A DNA stretch of 8,296 bases, from positions 1-8,296 of the forward strand of contig PMCR01000187.1 of the NCBI GenBank assembly GCA_003155465.1. The letters are read 5' to 3'. This DNA is from Myxococcales bacterium. Lineage in GTDB: Bacteria > Myxococcota > Polyangia > Fen-1088. Positions 1 to 6,167 of this stretch are shown one piece after another. Each line of letters begins with the position of its first letter. Within the stretch, counting starts at the first letter, position 1. A program made the position numbers and the translations under genes. The notes under the pieces are model-generated. The model had not been told where the DNA came from and searched no databases. It worked only from the letters and a program-made list of their open reading frames with translations.

Positions 1-180
1 ACCTGGTGGGACTACCGCCAGCTCAGCTTTCCCAGGAATCACGGTCTGCGCATAGACCACATCCTGTGCACGGAAGCGATGGCAGCGCGCTGTCGGTCAG
101 TGAGGATCGATCGCGACGCGCGCAAAGGCCAGACGCCGTCGGATCATGCGCCGGTGGTGGCGGTGTTTGATGACGTGTGA
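1..180 (+). CDS. xthA: Exodeoxyribonuclease III, C-terminal end (5'-truncated by window)
   Basis: Frame 1 is open from base 1 to the TGA at 178–180 and gives the last 59 residues of an exonuclease III/AP endonuclease of the EEP (endonuclease/exonuclease/phosphatase) fold. The visible part starts with the family WWDYR motif. It continues with NHGLRIDHIL, whose Asp matches the catalytic/metal-site Asp of the LRID motif, and ends with the PSDHAPV box carrying the catalytic Asp-His pair. Family members remove 3' blocking groups and cleave abasic sites during base-excision repair in the cytoplasm. The N-terminal two-thirds lies outside the window, so its start, operon and regulation cannot be seen. 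It converges on the phospholipase D-like gene. The family call is firm; exonuclease III rather than another EEP nuclease is supported by the WWDYR–GLRID–SDHAP order. Confidence 0.93.
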   Translation, partial: TWWDYRQLSFPRNHGLRIDHILCTEAMAARCRSVRIDRDARKGQTPSDHAPVVAVFDDV

Positions 181-253
181 TCACCTCTTGAGAATGGGGT
201 GACTGGCTGCGTGACCAGAGAGCGGGGTGTTGACGGTAGACAGGATCCGGGGT

Positions 254-280
254 TCGATCACGACCTGGCTCCGTGATTGA
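254..280. terminator. Possible hairpin between convergent genes
   Basis: Bases 254–262 (TCGATCACG) pair with 272–280 (CGTGATTGA) in a 9-bp stem with one G·T wobble and a 9-nt loop. It lies between the convergent stops of xthA (180) and the cls-like gene (466), where a bidirectional terminator would be expected. Neither side has a T-tract, so intrinsic termination is doubtful and the hairpin could be a chance structure or an RNA end stabiliser. Confidence 0.3.
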
Positions 281-401
281 CTGAAGAGGTGCCCAGAAAT
301 CGGCTCTCCTGGATTTCGTGTTCGAATGATTTCGACAGAAGGCTGCCACGGCGGCGGATGGAGAGCCTGTCATGGAAGCGCCCGGCATCTTGAGGACACA
401 G

Positions 402-457
402 GAGCCGGAGCCAGTTCCGGCCCCGGATCCGGTTCCGGCCGCCGGCCACCGGCTCCG
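402..457 (+). repeat. Degenerate hexanucleotide tandem array 1 (GNNCCG-type)
   Basis: This stretch reads as consecutive hexamers of the form GNNCCG: GAGCCG, GAGCCA, GTTCCG, GCCCCG, GATCCG, GTTCCG, then decayed copies including GCTCCG at 452–457. It ends 8 bp before the stop codon of the minus-strand cls-like gene. A second array with the same unit and orientation lies at 2238–2299. The other 230 bases of the 181–465 intergenic region hold only the hairpin at 254–280; I see no gene there. Confidence 0.6.
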
Positions 458-465
458 ACCTCCAG

Positions 466-1704
466 CTACAGCCAGTGCCGCAACCCATAGGCCAGTCGTT
501 CAAGCATCCGCGTGAACAAGGGGCGTCGGCGGAAGTCCTCCCAGCGGATTTCGGTCCCGGTCGCCATGTCTTCTTCCAACGTGGAGGCGAGAGCCTGGTT
601 GCAATCGCGATCGAGCGCATTGACCACCAGTTCCAGGTTGTAGACCAAGGAGCGGTGGTCGAAGTTGTAGCTGCCGATGGATGCGAATTCGCGGTCCACC
701 AGCAGGGCCTTGCTGTGCGCCGCCGGGCTGTGTTGGAAGAGCCGGATGCCAGCCTTGAGCAGGCGCGCGAAGCTGGCTCGTGATGCCAGATCGGCCAGGC
801 GGCTGTCGCTGGCGACCGGCACCAGCACGCGCACGTCCACCCCACGGGCCACGGCGCGCGCCAGCCCGTTCATGAAACCGACGTCGGGCATGAAGTAGGG
901 ACTGACCAGGTACGCGCGTTCGCGGCTCGACCGGATGGCGTGCAGGGCGGATCGCCGGATGGAAAAGCGGTCGACCAGCTCGCGGTTTGCGACCACGGCC
1001 AGGGCGACGTCACCGGCAGGAGCGGGTCGGTGCACATGGCTGCGCTTGAGGCGGAAGCGTCGCTTGGCACGCCAGTTCCATGTGCGCAGGAAGGTCTGCT
1101 CGATGGGCTGGACCGCCGGGCCCTTCACCTCGACGGCGACGTCATGCCAGGCGCCTCCGCCCGCGCTGGAGGGCAGCCAAGCGTCCGCGACGTTGATCCC
1201 GCCCACGAAAGCCACCTGGCCGTCACAGACCAGGGTCTTGCGGTGGTTGCGCCGGATGAGGGTCCAGAAGCGCGGGCGCCAGAGCCGGTAGGGGTGGTAG
1301 GCGACGGTATGGACCCCAGCCCGTCGCATGTTGGCGAAAAAATCGGGCGGGTCATGACGGCATCCGATGAAGTCGTAGAGCAGACGCACCGAGACCCCGC
1401 GCCGCGCCGCGCAGCACAAAGCGTCCGCGAAGCGCCGACCGATCCGGTCGTCGTCGAAGATGTACATCTCCATCGACACGCGCACCGAGGCCGCGTCAAT
1501 CGCGTCCAGCCAGGCGGGGAAAGCCTCAGCCCCGTTGCGCAGAAGACGCACGGCATTCCCAGTGGTCAGATCGCCCAGATCCTCGATGTAGGCTAGGGCT
1601 TCGCCGGGGCCGGCGGCAGGCGGCGACGCGAGCGAAGAATGGGGGACAGGAGGCGATGCCACGGTAGCAACGAGGCAGTCTAGCCGAACCCCAACCGTTT
1701 TCAT
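466..1704 (-). CDS. cls: Phospholipase D superfamily protein, ClsB-like cardiolipin synthase
   Basis: This 412-residue protein has two HKD motifs, HxK(x)4D, typical of the phospholipase D superfamily. The first is His154-Lys156-Asp161 followed by Gly168-Gly169; the second is His330-Lys332-Asp337 followed by the GSYN stretch at 344–347. Family enzymes use the two histidines for transphosphatidylation. Bacterial Cls enzymes join phosphatidylglycerol with another phospholipid to make cardiolipin at the inner membrane. No transmembrane segments are visible at the N-terminus, and the length matches E. coli ClsB (about 413) rather than ClsA. Conserved sequence starts near residue 45 (GNAVRLLRNG). 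The first 40 residues are Pro/Ala-rich and weakly constrained, and no good Shine-Dalgarno precedes the ATG, so the true start may be internal. It is convergent with xthA and diverges from infA across 45 bp. Substrate is inferred; another PLD-type phosphotransferase or a phospholipase is possible. Confidence 0.88.
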   Translation of the reverse strand: MKTVGVRLDCLVATVASPPVPHSSLASPPAAGPGEALAYIEDLGDLTTGNAVRLLRNGAEAFPAWLDAIDAASVRVSMEMYIFDDDRIGRRFADALCCAARRGVSVRLLYDFIGCRHDPPDFFANMRRAGVHTVAYHPYRLWRPRFWTLIRRNHRKTLVCDGQVAFVGGINVADAWLPSSAGGGAWHDVAVEVKGPAVQPIEQTFLRTWNWRAKRRFRLKRSHVHRPAPAGDVALAVVANRELVDRFSIRRSALHAIRSSRERAYLVSPYFMPDVGFMNGLARAVARGVDVRVLVPVASDSRLADLASRASFARLLKAGIRLFQHSPAAHSKALLVDREFASIGSYNFDHRSLVYNLELVVNALDRDCNQALASTLEEDMATGTEIRWEDFRRRPLFTRMLERLAYGLRHWL

Positions 1705-1707
1705 GAT

Positions 1708-1736
1708 TTGACCCGAGGGTGACTAGCGAGTAACTT
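1708..1736 (+). promoter_or_regulatory. Candidate promoter for infA
   Basis: TTGACC at 1708–1713 is followed, after exactly 17 bp, by TAACTT at 1731–1736. The -35 matches the sigma70 consensus in 5 of 6 bases and the -10 in only 3 of 6. Transcription would begin near 1743, about 7 nt before the infA ATG, which fits the lack of any Shine-Dalgarno there. The -35 lies directly against the start codon of the divergent cls-like gene. Confidence 0.35.
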
Positions 1737-1749
1737 CTCTCCCGCCACG

Positions 1750-1965
1750 ATGGGTCGAGAAGAGCATATAGAATTCCAAGGTCGAGTGATCGAAGTCTTG
1801 CCAGCGGGCAATTTCAAGATCGAGCTGGAGAACGGCCACAAGGTCCTCGCCCATCTTGGGGGTAAACTGCGCAAGCACCGCATTCGCATCGTGCTCGGCG
1901 ACAAGGTCACGGTTGCGTTGACCCCGTACGATCCGACCCGCGGAATCGTCGTGTACCGGGGCTAG
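1750..1965 (+). CDS. infA: Translation initiation factor IF-1
   Basis: This 71-residue protein is full length for IF-1, a single S1-like OB-fold protein that binds the 30S A-site with IF-2 and IF-3 during initiation. Hallmarks are [12 protein letters not shown] near the N-terminus, [15 protein letters not shown] in the middle, RKHRIRI, GDKVTV, and the C-terminal [11 protein letters not shown]. The gene stands alone rather than beside rpmJ/rpsM of the spc/alpha ribosomal operons. An isolated infA occurs in E. coli, and some proteobacteria carry a second IF-1 copy, so this could be either the only copy or a paralogue. No Shine-Dalgarno lies within 15 nt of the ATG; the nearest purine-rich stretch (GAGGGTGA) is about 28 nt upstream. 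Initiation from a very short leader is therefore plausible. The family call is essentially certain. Confidence 0.96.
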   Translation: MGREEHIEFQGRVIEVLPAGNFKIELENGHKVLAHLGGKLRKHRIRIVLGDKVTVALTPYDPTRGIVVYRG

Positions 1966-2013
1966 GGGCCGCCCGAGACGGCCGGGCCGCGGGTCGCGAG
2001 GGCGCGTGCGGTT

Positions 2014-2063
2014 GCGCTCCTTCGCCGCAGGTTGCCTGCTGGCACCAAGAGTCGAAGGAGCGC
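2014..2063. repeat. Perfect 11-bp inverted repeat with nested hairpin
   Basis: GCGCTCCTTCG (2014–2024) and CGAAGGAGCGC (2053–2063) are exact reverse complements separated by 28 nt. Inside the loop, GCAGG (2027–2031) and CCTGC (2035–2039) form a second stem with a 3-nt loop. The element starts 49 bp after the infA stop. No T-tract follows, so it is not a canonical rho-independent terminator. It may be a terminator of another kind, an mRNA 3'-end stabiliser, or the remnant of a mobile element. Confidence 0.6.
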
Positions 2064-2193
2064 TCAATATCCAGAAAAGGTGTTACCCATGTGCCCGGTC
2101 CAAAACGTCACCCATCTTCCCGCTTGCACACTGGTCGCTCGCGCGCACGCGGGCCGACTTGTGCTGGCCCGGAATCTTCCGACACGCCGTAGC

Positions 2194-2199
2194 TACAAT
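2194..2199 (+). promoter_or_regulatory. Candidate distal -10 box for htrA
   Basis: TACAAT matches the TATAAT consensus in 5 of 6 positions and stands out in very GC-rich DNA. No recognisable -35 lies 16–18 bp upstream (GGAATC is at the expected place). If used, the transcript would start near 2206, and hexamer array 2 would lie in the htrA 5' leader or in an N-terminally extended coding sequence. Confidence 0.3.
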
Positions 2200-2237
2200 C
2201 CCCGGTAGTCGCCGGTGGTCATGGCCGGCCGTGGCCG

Positions 2238-2299
2238 AATCCGGAACCGGTCCCCGATTCGGCTCCGGCCACCGTCTTCGGTCCCGGATCCGGGTGCCG
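2238..2299 (+). repeat. Degenerate hexanucleotide tandem array 2 (GNNCCG-type)
   Basis: Successive units are AATCCG, GAACCG, GTCCCC, GATTCG, GCTCCG, GCCACC, GTCTTC, GTCCCG, GATCCG, with single-base insertions near 2280 and 2293. Unit and orientation agree with the array at 402–457, and both contain GATCCG and GCTCCG units beside a GGCCACC segment. It lies 41 bp upstream of the htrA ATG at 2341. The array is in frame with a possible GTG/ATG-initiated extension of htrA, but it has the look of a non-coding dispersed repeat. Confidence 0.6.
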
Positions 2300-2339
2300 G
2301 TCTCAGCGGGGCAGGGCGGGCAGGCCCTCCGCGCCATTG

Positions 2340-2345
2340 TATGAT
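2340..2345 (+). promoter_or_regulatory. Candidate proximal -10 box overlapping the htrA start
   Basis: TATGAT matches TATAAT in 5 of 6 bases and spans the first candidate ATG of htrA. It would place the transcription start near 2352, next to the second ATG at 2353, giving a leaderless mRNA. There is no TTGACA-like -35 at the expected distance, so this is a weak candidate beside the distal box at 2194. Confidence 0.22.
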
Positions 2346-3702
2346 AGGCGCCATGACACTGGCGTCTCTTTCGTTCGCTGTCGCAATCGTTCTGACATCA
2401 GCCCAGTCCGTGCCCACGCCTGGCGAAATGGGAAACTCGGTTGCTCCCCTGGTCGATCGCGTGAAGGGATCGGTGGTGACCATCCAGAGCATGAAGGTCA
2501 TTCCCCGGGTCATGCGCGAGGACCCCTTCACGCAGTACTTTCGCGAGCGCTTCGGCATAGGTGATGCCCCCAGTCGGCGCGAGACGCAGCTCGGGTTGGG
2601 CTCCGGTTTCATCGTCAGCAACAAGGCCGGCATCATCCTGACCAACAACCACGTGGTGGCGGGAGCTGACGAGGTGTGGGTGCAGCTTGCTGACGAGCGG
2701 CGCTTCGAGGCACGGGTGGTGGGCAGCGACCCGGCCACGGACGTGGCGATGGTCAAGCTCAACCACCCGCCCGGTGACCTGCGACCTGCCGTGCTGGGCA
2801 ACTCGGAGCAGGTGCGGGTGGGCGACTACGTGCTGGCCATTGGCAACCCGCTGGGGATGGGACAGACCGTGACCATGGGCATCGTGTCGGCCAAGAACCG
2901 CATGATGGGCGGCCGAATCATGCAGTACGAGGATTTCATCCAGACCGACGCAGCCATCAATCAGGGCAATTCGGGCGGGCCGCTTTTCAACTTCCGCGGC
3001 GAAGTCATCGGCATCAACTCCGCCATCCTGAATCCCGCGATGGCCATGAACGTCGGTTTTGCCATCCCCATCAATCTCGCCCGACAGATTGCCGACCAGA
3101 TCCAGCGCAGCGGCAGCGTGGCGCGTGGCTACCTGGGGGTCGGAACCGAGGATCTCACGCCGGACAAGGCGAAGCGCATCGGAATCCCGTTCGAGTCCGG
3201 CGCCCTGGTCAACGTCGTGCAACCTGGATCACCTGCCGAGGCGGCCGGCCTGCGTCCAAACGACGTGATTGTCGAGGTCGCGGGCCGCCGGGCCGAAAAC
3301 AGCACCGGCCTCCAGCGTATCGTGCAGTCGCGTGCCCCGGGCGAGACTGTGGCCGTGGGCTACCTGCGCGGAGGCCGTCGTGCGACGGCGCAGGTACGTC
3401 TGACGGAGAACGCCGACCTGCGCGGCACCCAAGTGCTGGGCATGCAGGTTGTCCCGCTAAGCCCGTCCGAAGCCGCGGATTTCGGAGCTGGTGGACTGAA
3501 GGTCGTGTCCGTCGACCGGCGCAGCCCCGCCAGCGGCAGCCTGCAGCCGGGCGACGTCATCACCCATGTGGTGCTGGGCACGCAGGGCAAGCCCGCCACG
3601 GCAGCGCTGCTCAAACAACTGGAGCAGAGGCTTGCGCGGGGAGGTGGGGGCAGGCTGGTCATCGTGCGTGATGGGTATCAGCTTGTCCTGACATTGGGGT
3701 AG
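2341..3702 (+). CDS. degQ: HtrA/DegP-family periplasmic serine protease with two PDZ domains
   Basis: This 453-residue protein has a hydrophobic signal segment (about residues 5–21, likely cut after TSA), a trypsin-like protease domain (about 33–255) and two PDZ domains (about 263–355 and 365–453). The catalytic triad is intact: His104 in TNNHVV, Asp134 in ATDVAMVKL, and Ser211 in GNSGGPL. The first PDZ carries the carboxylate-binding GYLGV loop. Family members degrade or refold misfolded envelope proteins. The short stretch before the protease core resembles DegQ/MucD rather than DegP with its long LA loop. Three starts are possible. ATG 2341 is chosen. ATG 2353 has a weak AGG 4 nt upstream and also yields a signal peptide. 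A GTG at 2215 would add 42 Arg/Pro-rich residues encoded through the hexamer array and is less likely. kamA follows 46 bp downstream on the same strand. The symbol is by family resemblance; degP, mucD or htrA are equally defensible. Confidence 0.92.
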   Translation: MIGAMTLASLSFAVAIVLTSAQSVPTPGEMGNSVAPLVDRVKGSVVTIQSMKVIPRVMREDPFTQYFRERFGIGDAPSRRETQLGLGSGFIVSNKAGIILTNNHVVAGADEVWVQLADERRFEARVVGSDPATDVAMVKLNHPPGDLRPAVLGNSEQVRVGDYVLAIGNPLGMGQTVTMGIVSAKNRMMGGRIMQYEDFIQTDAAINQGNSGGPLFNFRGEVIGINSAILNPAMAMNVGFAIPINLARQIADQIQRSGSVARGYLGVGTEDLTPDKAKRIGIPFESGALVNVVQPGSPAEAAGLRPNDVIVEVAGRRAENSTGLQRIVQSRAPGETVAVGYLRGGRRATAQVRLTENADLRGTQVLGMQVVPLSPSEAADFGAGGLKVVSVDRRSPASGSLQPGDVITHVVLGTQGKPATAALLKQLEQRLARGGGGRLVIVRDGYQLVLTLG

Positions 3703-3748
3703 CAAGGCTGGCCGACGGGCTTGGTTTAGGCTAGACAAGCTGCAGGAC

Positions 3749-5140
3749 ATGTCCAAACAAGTCTCGGCCCCGCCCAAGGCCCACGCGCCGGTCTTGCCAC
3801 TTGCGCTCAGGCCGCCCGCGGATCCGGCGACCCTGGCCCACCGGCAACTGCGCGACGGTCTCTTCTGGCAAAGGTTGCGCGCTTACGCTGAAGTGCCGGA
3901 ATCCGCCTTTCTTGACCACCGCTGGCAGGCGAAGAACTCAATCACGAACGTCTCGCGCCTGCTGGCCGCGCTGCAAGGGCTGGTCGACGCCGATTTCGTC
4001 CGTGATGCGGAAGAAGGCTTTCTGCACGCGCCCATGCCGGTGCGTGTTTCGCCCTATCTGCTCTCGCTCATCGACTGGTCGCGGCCCTACGAAGATCCCC
4101 TACGGATTCAATTCATCCCGCTGGCCTCGCGCCGTCTGCCCGAACACCCCAAGGTGGATCTCGATCCCTTGCACGAGCGGCAAGACATGCCCGTGCCAGG
4201 GTTGTCACATCGCTATCCGGACAAAGTGCTGTTTCTGCCGCTCGACACCTGCCCGGTCTACTGTCGCTTCTGCACCCGAAGCTACGCCGTGGGGCTGGAC
4301 ACCGAGGAAGTCACCAAGCTGCAGTTCGGCGTCGATGTCGAGCGCTGGCGGTTGGCCTTCGAGTACGTTGCGTCGCGGCCCGAAGTGGAAGACATTCTCA
4401 TCTCAGGTGGAGACGTCTCGCAGCTCCGCGATGAGCAGGTGACGTACATCGGCGAGGCCTTTCTCGCCATGCCGCACGTGCGGCGCATCCGCTGGGCTAC
4501 CAAGATGCCGGCGGTCATGCCGCAGAAACTGCTCAGCGACACCGCGTGGGTCGACGCGCTGACGGCCATCGCAGATCGCGGACGCCGACTTGGCAAGGAG
4601 GTGATGGTTCACACCCACTTCAATCATCCCGACGAGATCACGGCCATCACGCAGGCCGCGACCGGCAAGCTCTTCGATCGTGGCATCACCGTCCGCAACC
4701 AGACGGTGCTCATCCGGGGGGTCAACGACTCGCCCGCGGTCATGGGTGTGCTGATCAAAAGACTCAGCTTCATCAACGTGCACCCCTACTATATCTACGT
4801 GCACGATATGGTGAAAGGTGTAGAGGATCTGCGAACCACAGTGGAGACCGGGGCGCGCCTGGAAAAGCAGCTCCGCGGGTTGACCGCCGGCTACAACACG
4901 CCGGTCACGGTCGTGGACACACCTGGCGGCGGCAAGCGCGATGTGCATTCCTATGAACACTACGACCGCGAGACCGGAATCTCGGTCTACCTCTCGCCGG
5001 TGGTGCATCCGGGGCAATACTTCTGCTACTTCGATCCCATTCACCTGCTGCCTTCGTCGGGTCAAGCCCGCTGGGCAGATCCGTCGCAGCACGACCAAAT
5101 GATCGCAGAGGCGCTGGAAGGGGCGCGAGGCCGACGATGA
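3749..5140 (+). CDS. kamA: KamA-family radical SAM/PLP enzyme, lysine 2,3-aminomutase-like
   Basis: This 463-residue protein aligns by eye with lysine 2,3-aminomutase along its length. Cys168-x3-Cys172-x2-Cys175 ligates the SAM-cleaving [4Fe-4S] cluster, and SGGD (219–222) is the SAM-binding loop. THFNHPDEIT (289–298) and PYYIYVHD (346–353) are KAM signatures. Known residues of the Clostridium enzyme have counterparts: carboxylate-binding Arg as Arg177, the two aspartates binding the lysine epsilon-amino group as Asp353 and Asp390, and the PLP-linked lysine as Lys396. Retained aspartates favour L-lysine to beta-lysine over glutamate. The PLP motif is PGGGK, one glycine shorter than the usual PGGGGK. 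The approximately 40-residue C-terminal tail after Lys420 differs from KAM, and only one Cys (426) lies in the region where KAM binds zinc. AGGA lies only 1 nt before the ATG, and no other in-frame start is near. An EpmB-like role is less likely given length and PLP residues. Beta-lysine could serve as an osmolyte or a secondary-metabolite precursor, but no such genes are visible. Confidence 0.87.
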   Translation: MSKQVSAPPKAHAPVLPLALRPPADPATLAHRQLRDGLFWQRLRAYAEVPESAFLDHRWQAKNSITNVSRLLAALQGLVDADFVRDAEEGFLHAPMPVRVSPYLLSLIDWSRPYEDPLRIQFIPLASRRLPEHPKVDLDPLHERQDMPVPGLSHRYPDKVLFLPLDTCPVYCRFCTRSYAVGLDTEEVTKLQFGVDVERWRLAFEYVASRPEVEDILISGGDVSQLRDEQVTYIGEAFLAMPHVRRIRWATKMPAVMPQKLLSDTAWVDALTAIADRGRRLGKEVMVHTHFNHPDEITAITQAATGKLFDRGITVRNQTVLIRGVNDSPAVMGVLIKRLSFINVHPYYIYVHDMVKGVEDLRTTVETGARLEKQLRGLTAGYNTPVTVVDTPGGGKRDVHSYEHYDRETGISVYLSPVVHPGQYFCYFDPIHLLPSSGQARWADPSQHDQMIAEALEGARGRR

Positions 5141-6153
5141 ATTTCGACGAAGACATGGAGCGTGCCTGGGACCTGCTGGAGGCGGGCGATGAACCCGGCG
5201 CCCGACGTCTGGCGGAGAGACTCTACGGCGATGATCCGGGCCATCCCGACGTGATTTTTCTGCAAGCCGCCTGCTGCCGTCAGGTAGGCGCGATGAAGGA
5301 CGCGCTGAAGTTGCTCGAACAGGCGGCCCAGGCCGACATGAACTGGGCCGCGCCCGAGATCTGGACCGCCGAGATTCTGGCCGAAGATCCCGAGCGGCTC
5401 GGCCAGGCCCTGCAACACGCGACTGCGGCGCTCGACCGTGCAGAGGAGGAAGAGGAGTTCCTGCAAGCTGTGGCGCTCAAGGCCGGGCTTGAGATCGATC
5501 TGGGCAAGCCGGTGGCGGCCCGCAAGACGCTGGCGGAATTGCCCCCTTTGCAGGCAGGGGCAGCATTGCCAGCCGCACTTGCGCTTGACTTCGCGCATCT
5601 GTTTCTTGAGGTCGGCGATGTGGACGAGGCCGCGCAGCGTTTCCAGACGGTGGCAGACGCTGACGGCCGCGATGCTGACGCCTGGCATGGCTTGGGTCTT
5701 TGCGCCGAGGCCAGGAACGACGAGGCAGGGAAGCGCCAGGCTTGGCTGCGCGTCATCGCGCTTGACGCCGAGGCGCCGATGGCGGCGCCGCTCCTGTCGG
5801 AAGCGCAGGTGGCCGAGGTGGCCGATGCAGCCATAGGCGAGTTGCCGCAACGGGCGCGCGAGCTCATCGCGCATGTGCCCATCTTGATTGTCGATCTTCC
5901 CGCGCGCGAGGAGGTCGACAAGGGGCTTGACCCGCGGTTGCTCGGCATGTTTGCGGGCTCGCCCTATTCGGACGCATCCGTGATGGGGGGCCAACCCGAA
6001 CTCACGCAGATTCTCCTGTTCCGCAAGAACCTGGAACGCGCCGTACACAGCGCGGAGGAATTGGGCGAACAGATCCGCATTACCCTCCTGCACGAGACCG
6101 GGCATTTCTTCGGCATGTCAGAGGAAGACCTCGCCGAGGTAGGGCTGGATTAG
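5137..6153 (+). CDS. TPR-like scaffold fused to a C-terminal zincin-like metallopeptidase domain
   Basis: This 338-residue protein has two parts. Residues 1 to about 215 are alpha-helical and Ala/Leu/Glu-rich with repeated helix pairs resembling TPRs (for example LLEAGDEPGARRLAERL at 13–29, ADMNWAAPEIWTAEIL at 66–81 and DADAWHGLGLCAEARNDEAGKRQAW-type spacing around 179–203). Residues from about 225 to 338 resemble the small zincin-like family (Pfam Zincin_1 type, formerly DUF1025). That part ends in the metal motif His319-Glu320-x2-His323-x2-Gly326, followed by acidic Glu329, Glu330 and Asp331, which could supply a third ligand. Stand-alone family members are about 110–130 residues. No signal peptide or transmembrane segment is visible, so it is probably cytoplasmic. 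The start overlaps the kamA stop as ATGA (5137–5140), with GAGG 6 nt upstream, so translational coupling is likely. Peptidase activity is inferred from HExxH only; the zincin call is firmer than the number of TPRs. Confidence 0.8.
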   Translation: MNFDEDMERAWDLLEAGDEPGARRLAERLYGDDPGHPDVIFLQAACCRQVGAMKDALKLLEQAAQADMNWAAPEIWTAEILAEDPERLGQALQHATAALDRAEEEEEFLQAVALKAGLEIDLGKPVAARKTLAELPPLQAGAALPAALALDFAHLFLEVGDVDEAAQRFQTVADADGRDADAWHGLGLCAEARNDEAGKRQAWLRVIALDAEAPMAAPLLSEAQVAEVADAAIGELPQRARELIAHVPILIVDLPAREEVDKGLDPRLLGMFAGSPYSDASVMGGQPELTQILLFRKNLERAVHSAEELGEQIRITLLHETGHFFGMSEEDLAEVGLD

Positions 6154-6167
6154 GTCCCGGAAATACG

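Larger units (their letters stand above)
1966..2340. other. Gene-free intergenic region between infA and htrA
   Basis: No convincing coding sequence is present in these 375 bases; the open frames read as low-complexity Arg/Pro/Ala strings without family motifs. The stretch holds the inverted repeat at 2014–2063, a small palindromic cluster (GGGCC 2151–2155 with GGCCC 2166–2170, then CGGAA/TTCCG at 2170–2181), a -10-like TACAAT at 2194–2199, and hexamer array 2 at 2238–2299. It probably serves as the infA 3' end and the htrA regulatory region. Confidence 0.6.

Noticed and set aside
182..291. 8-bp inverted repeat (182–189 with 284–291) flanking the hairpin between xthA and cls
   Set aside because: An 8-bp match over 94 nt is expected about once by chance in a gap of this size.
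258..845. Minus-strand open frame running past the cls stop through hexamer array 1
   Set aside because: It is out of frame with the HKD domains and is Trp/Arg/Ser-rich shadow sequence; nothing supports a gene in 181–465.
2006..2344. Plus-strand open frame in the infA–htrA gap
   Set aside because: It crosses the inverted repeat and the hexamer array, has no Shine-Dalgarno and shows no conserved features.
2398..3222. Minus-strand open frame of about 274 codons opposite htrA
   Set aside because: It lies wholly over the protease domain with its intact catalytic triad; composition is Asp/His/Val-rich mirror coding.
5062..6105. Long minus-strand open frame of about 347 codons opposite the zincin gene
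   Set aside because: It is antisense to a gene with recognisable TPR and HExxH features, reads as His/Arg/Leu-rich sequence without motifs, and is typical of open antisense frames in high-GC DNA.
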